A stretch of DNA of 9,348 nucleotides from Nitrospinota bacterium (GTDB lineage Bacteria; Nitrospinota_A; UBA7883). Position 1 is the stretch's first letter. Every line of letters begins with the position of its first letter. Below are positions 6,647 to 9,348 of the stretch, in pieces. The stretch spans positions 1 through 9,348 of the forward strand of contig JAOUNV010000039.1 of NCBI GenBank assembly GCA_029880775.1. Direction: 5' to 3'. A program made the translations under genes and the position numbers. The notes beneath the pieces are model-generated. The model worked only from the letters and a program-made list of their open reading frames with translations. It did not search any database and was not told the DNA's origin.

Positions 6647-6809
6647 CGGACTTAGGAACAACGATCGGAACGCGGAAAAACCCTCTGTTATAAAGCTTGG
6701 TCAAAATAAAGCAATGTATTTATGATTACTTGACATAAAACGTTCCATCTATTGTGTATGCCGAGCCTGCATTCGCCTAGTGCGAAAGTATAGCAAATAT
6801 TTTATGTAG
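6647..6809. other. Convergent intergenic spacer
   Basis: An AT-rich spacer between the aminotransferase and dinB, which point at each other. A weak 5-bp hairpin, TTCGC/GCGAA (6772-6776/6782-6786), is visible, but no stem followed by a T-run on either strand. A perfect TTGACA at 6730-6735 has no good -10 element at the right distance. No gene is seen. Confidence 0.6.
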
Positions 6810-6843
6810 GCATGGGAACAAAGCCCCTCACCCTCTCCCATGC
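6810..6843. repeat. Perfect 8-bp inverted repeat spanning the dinB stop codon
   Basis: GCATGGGA (6810-6817) and TCCCATGC (6836-6843) are perfect reverse complements separated by 18 bases; the dinB stop (6828-6830) lies between them. The intervening CCCCTCACCCTCTCCC resembles GC-rich intergenic repeat motifs common in proteobacterial genomes. It may act in 3'-end formation for dinB, but no U-tract follows on the minus strand (the next bases are CTACATAAAA). It could also be a palindromic repeat remnant. Confidence 0.4.
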
Positions 6844-8063
6844 AGTATCGATCTGGCCATCAGCGCGCTCTCGAAGCCGTATTTATCCCGCGCCTGGTCC
6901 ATGCTTCGGTGGACAGCTTCAATTCGCGCCTCCTGCTCCATCAGGAACAGATCCATCTGCTCCGGCTTTTTTTCCATAGCGCGCACTCCCACCCCCACCA
7001 GCCGCACCCGCTCCCGGCTGCCTGTCAGCAAAGGTTCCAGCATGTCGCAGGCGGCCTGGTATATCACCGACGTGTCGTCACTGGTTCTGGATAACGCCCG
7101 CGACCTGGTTACCGTGGCAAAGCTGGCCCGCCGAAGCTTCAGCGTGACAGTATCGAACACCAGCCCAGTCTTACGGACTCTTCGTCCCACGCTCTCCGCC
7201 AGGTAGGAGACGGTGGCCCGGACCCGTCCAGGGTCGCCGGTGTCTGTGGAGTATGTCACCTCCCGGCTGACGCTTTGTGACCCTGATCGCCCCTCTGTCC
7301 CGGTGGAAAAATCGACATGACCCCCGTCCTCCCCCTGTGCCCGCCTGGCCATGGCGGCGCCATGTTTGCCGAAGATTTGGCGCAAAATCTCCGGCTTGAA
7401 CTGGGACAAATCGCCGATCCTGCGAATTCCCAGCTTCATGTATTCGCGTTGGGAGACAGGGCCGATCCCAGGCATCTTGCCGATGGGTAAGGGCGCCAGG
7501 AATGCCGCCTCCCGGCCAGGGTTTATCACCATCATGCCATTGGGCTTGGCGGCGTTGGCGGCGATCTTCGCCACAATCCTGCCGGCGCCGACACCAATGG
7601 AGGCGGGCAGGCCGGTTTCCGCATGGACGGCATGGTGGATCCTCTGCGCGATCTCCACGGCGCCCGCCTTGTGTAGCCTTTGGCACCCTGTCAGGTCCAG
7701 GTACGCCTCGTCCACGCTCACCTGCTCCATCGCCGGAGTGAACCTGCCCAGTACCTCCATCACCTGGCTTGAATACTGGGAGTATATGCCATGGCTGCCG
7801 CGCAGGAAAATGGCTCTGGGGCATAGCCTGCGGGCCTGGGAAGAGGGCATGCCGGCGTGGACGCCGAACTTGCGCGCGGCGTAGGAGGCGGCGCTGACCA
7901 CACCTCTGCCGAAGGGATTCCCCCCCACGACGACCGGTTTTCCACGCAGGGAGGGGTTCAAAAGCTCCTCCACGGAGACGAAAAACGCGTCCAAATCCAC
8001 ATGGGCGATGATTTTATTCCTGGTTTGCGATGGTTTCATATTCATGATATCGGCTGTTGACAT
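6828..8063 (-). CDS. dinB: DNA polymerase IV (Y-family translesion polymerase)
   Basis: A 411-residue Y-family polymerase of normal length for DinB. The palm motif HVDLDAFFVSVE is at 21-32, with catalytic D23 and steric-gate F28. KPVVVGG is at 42-48, AASYAARKFGVHAGMP at 58-73 and SVDEAYLDLTG at 116-126, with catalytic D118/E119. The helix-hairpin-helix region IGKMPGIGPVSQREYMKLGI covers about 194-213. The little-finger domain spans roughly 265-365 and includes SVSREVTY. QMDLF at 369-373 fits the QxxLF beta-clamp binding motif. The protein copies past damaged template bases and associates with the sliding clamp. The ATG at 8063 has no clear Shine-Dalgarno; ATGs at codons 7 and 9 are alternatives equally lacking one. 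GC content is clearly higher than in the sugar genes (about 68% in 7561-7620 by hand count). It faces the aminotransferase and diverges from the HD-GYP gene. I see no CTG-N10-CAG LexA box upstream, so SOS control is not supported. Confidence 0.96.
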   Translation of the reverse strand: MSTADIMNMKPSQTRNKIIAHVDLDAFFVSVEELLNPSLRGKPVVVGGNPFGRGVVSAASYAARKFGVHAGMPSSQARRLCPRAIFLRGSHGIYSQYSSQVMEVLGRFTPAMEQVSVDEAYLDLTGCQRLHKAGAVEIAQRIHHAVHAETGLPASIGVGAGRIVAKIAANAAKPNGMMVINPGREAAFLAPLPIGKMPGIGPVSQREYMKLGIRRIGDLSQFKPEILRQIFGKHGAAMARRAQGEDGGHVDFSTGTEGRSGSQSVSREVTYSTDTGDPGRVRATVSYLAESVGRRVRKTGLVFDTVTLKLRRASFATVTRSRALSRTSDDTSVIYQAACDMLEPLLTGSRERVRLVGVGVRAMEKKPEQMDLFLMEQEARIEAVHRSMDQARDKYGFESALMARSILHGRG

Positions 8064-8086
8064 AACATTACGCTATTCAAGTTAAA

Positions 8087-8094
8087 TGTATACA
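8087..8094. promoter_or_regulatory. TGTATACA palindrome in the dinB leader
   Basis: A perfect 8-bp palindrome lies 24 bases upstream of the dinB ATG, inside the imperfectly symmetric GTTAAATGTATACAAAC (8081-8097). It could be an operator, including a non-E. coli-type LexA site, but nothing else supports this. An 8-bp palindrome in AT-rich DNA can be chance. Confidence 0.25.
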
Positions 8095-8134
8095 AACGTG
8101 ACATTGCGCTTTATCACTCTTTTTGTCTGGTTTA

Positions 8135-8163
8135 AATATAAACGAAAAAAACACGAACATCAA
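8135..8163 (-). promoter_or_regulatory. Predicted sigma70-type promoter for dinB
   Basis: On the minus strand, TTGATG (8163-8158) and TATATT (8140-8135) are separated by exactly 17 bases, close to the TTGACA/TATAAT consensus. Transcription would start near 8128 and leave a leader of about 65 bases before the dinB ATG. The region is very AT-rich, which raises the chance of false matches. Confidence 0.45.
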
Positions 8164-8249
8164 CTTTTTTTGCGTGTGATAGTTGGAAAATATCAAAGGG
8201 ATGACCAATATTTAGGCTGGGAGCTCTGTTTACAATGGAATAAACGGGA

Positions 8250-8279
8250 TTGAAAAATGTGACTGTAATAAATTAAAAT
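8250..8279 (+). promoter_or_regulatory. Predicted sigma70-type promoter for the HD-GYP response regulator
   Basis: TTGAAA (8250-8255) and TAAAAT (8274-8279), each matching consensus at five of six bases, are 18 bases apart. Transcription would start near 8286, about 46 bases before the ATG at 8332. The AT-rich context makes this moderate evidence only. Confidence 0.45.
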
Positions 8280-8331
8280 AAGCGAGAGAAGGATTACGTG
8301 CTATTTTGGCGAAGAGTTTGGCAGGGAGCGT

Positions 8332-9348
8332 ATGAAAGATATTTTTGGCCTTTTCTCCGGAAAGGAGAAAGCGCCAGGGGCGGCGATTGAAGAGAGGGGT
8401 GTGCCCAGGGTCGAAGGGCGCAATCCGACTATCCTGATCGTGGATGATAATCACGACAACGTCTTTCTGCTCGAATCGATAATCACATCTAATGGTTACA
8501 ACACATACACAGCCTATGGAGGCGCCGAGGCGCTGGCTATCATCGCGGAAAAGCGCGCCGAACTGGATTGCGTGATCCTGGACCTGATGATGCCGGATAT
8601 TGACGGCTTGCAGGTGACCAAAAAAGTCAAGCGGGACAAGAAAACAAAGCATGTGCCGATCCTGTTGCTGACCGCCAAGCAGAGGGATCGGGACGAGGTG
8701 GCCGTGGGCCTGGACATGGGCGCGGAGGATTACCTGACAAAGCCGATAGAAGCGGAGGAGCTTCTGGCCCGGGTCCGCTCCATCATCAGGGCCAAGCGGC
8801 TGCAGGACGAGATATCCCGGGTGAACGCTCATCTGGAGCAGCTGGTGGAGGAGCGTACCATAGAGATCATGCTCACTCGCGACAGCGCCATATTCGGGTT
8901 GGCCAAACTGGCCGAATATCGTGACCCGGAGACGGGAGGCCACCTGGCCAGGATCAAGAACTACGTCAAGGTTCTATCTGAGGAGTTGCGCAGGTTCCCC
9001 AAGTTCGAGGAGATATTGACCGACGAGTATATCGGCAACATGTACCAGTCCAGCCCCCTGCACGATATCGGAAAGGTGGGAGTGCCGGACCATATCCTGC
9101 TAAAGCCGGGGAAGCTGACCAAGGATGAGTTTGAGATCATGAAAACCCACACCAGCATCGGGGGGGACGCGTTGGCCTCTTCGGAGCGGATGTTTGGGGA
9201 CAACAGCTTCCTCTCCATGGGGCGGGATATCGCATATTACCACCACGAAAAGTGGAACGGCTCTGGGTATCCCAAAGGGCTGGTGGGAGATGAGATACCC
9301 CTGCCGGCCAGGATAATGTCCATTGCCGACATTTACGATGCTCTCACC
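8332..9348 (+). CDS. REC plus HD-GYP response regulator, probable c-di-GMP phosphodiesterase (3'-truncated by the window)
   Basis: The frame is open from the ATG at 8332 to the last base, giving 339 residues with the end missing. An N-terminal tail of about 30 residues precedes a receiver domain (about 32-152): acidic pair D38/D39 in ILIVDDN, phospho-acceptor D84 in VILDLMMPDIDG, T114 in LLLTAK and K137 in LTKP. A likely coiled-coil linker (about 153-182) leads to an HD-GYP domain: GGHLARI (202-208, H204), HDIGKVGVPD (244-253), KTHTSIGGDAL (271-281), HHEKWNGSGYPKGL (304-317) and IADIYDALT (331-339). The HD pair and the full GYP signature are intact, so hydrolysis of cyclic di-GMP under phosphorylation control is expected by family knowledge. 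AGGGAG at 8323-8328 lies only three bases before the ATG. No histidine kinase is visible in the window. The HDIGK motif and NGxGYP argue against a simple HDOD or degenerate protein. Confidence 0.93.
   Translation, partial: MKDIFGLFSGKEKAPGAAIEERGVPRVEGRNPTILIVDDNHDNVFLLESIITSNGYNTYTAYGGAEALAIIAEKRAELDCVILDLMMPDIDGLQVTKKVKRDKKTKHVPILLLTAKQRDRDEVAVGLDMGAEDYLTKPIEAEELLARVRSIIRAKRLQDEISRVNAHLEQLVEERTIEIMLTRDSAIFGLAKLAEYRDPETGGHLARIKNYVKVLSEELRRFPKFEEILTDEYIGNMYQSSPLHDIGKVGVPDHILLKPGKLTKDEFEIMKTHTSIGGDALASSERMFGDNSFLSMGRDIAYYHHEKWNGSGYPKGLVGDEIPLPARIMSIADIYDALT

Noticed and set aside
6730..6765. Perfect TTGACA -35 box
   Set aside because: No acceptable -10 at 16-18 bases, and it would transcribe antisense into dinB.
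7171..7884. Long open frames overlapping dinB on both strands (177 and 217 codons)
   Set aside because: They overlap a fully convincing polymerase IV gene, arise from its high GC, and their translations are Pro/Arg-rich with no family resemblance.
8230..8943. 237-codon minus-strand frame
   Set aside because: It is antisense to the REC/HD-GYP gene, whose motifs are unmistakable.
1..9348. CRISPR arrays, tRNA or rRNA genes, transposases
   Set aside because: No regularly spaced repeats, tRNA-like cloverleaf, rRNA segment or transposase-like protein was seen.

Overview
The window looks like the distal end of a surface-polysaccharide (O-antigen or capsule) gene cluster from a Gram-negative bacterium, followed by two unrelated chromosomal genes. 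Every call comes from reading the translated sequence; no database search was run. The phylum cannot be fixed. Mid-to-high GC, a response regulator of the REC plus HD-GYP type and a WecE-like sugar aminotransferase would fit a deltaproteobacterial, Nitrospirota or Nitrospinota-like genome, but this is a guess.

Region 1 (1-2632, + strand) is a tightly coupled operon of three nucleotide-sugar genes. It holds the 3' part of an RmlD-like reductase (cut by the window start), a CapE/FnlA/WbjB-type UDP-GlcNAc 4,6-dehydratase/5-epimerase, and a WecB-like CapG/WbjD-type C2 epimerase. The three overlap or abut (TGATG and GTGA junctions). Together they should turn UDP-GlcNAc into a UDP-2-acetamido-2,6-dideoxy-L-hexose. 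The reductase lacks the C-terminal cupin domain of CapF, so the WbvB/WbvR/WbvD route to UDP-L-RhaNAc and UDP-L-QuiNAc is favoured over UDP-L-FucNAc. A class I SAM-dependent methyltransferase (2688-3659) follows on the same strand.

Region 2 (3660-4329) is about 670 bp with no convincing protein gene. Parts of it are clearly AT-rich. Its second half (about 4078-4325) is dense in nested inverted repeats and begins with GTGCG. It could be a structured RNA, perhaps a 5' fragment of a group II intron.

Region 3 (4330-6646, + strand) has two overlapping genes: a flippase-like multi-pass membrane protein (UPF0104/LPG_synthase_TM family) starting at a TTG, and a WecE/RffA-like PLP-dependent sugar 4-aminotransferase. 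This suggests a second, 4-amino-4,6-dideoxy sugar in the glycan.

Region 4 (6828-9348) has visibly higher GC. DNA polymerase IV (dinB) lies on the minus strand, convergent with the sugar cluster. A divergent intergenic region carries a plausible sigma70-type promoter in each direction. A REC plus HD-GYP response regulator (probable c-di-GMP phosphodiesterase) runs off the right edge. The switch in strand, function and base composition at about 6650-6830 probably marks the edge of the polysaccharide cluster.
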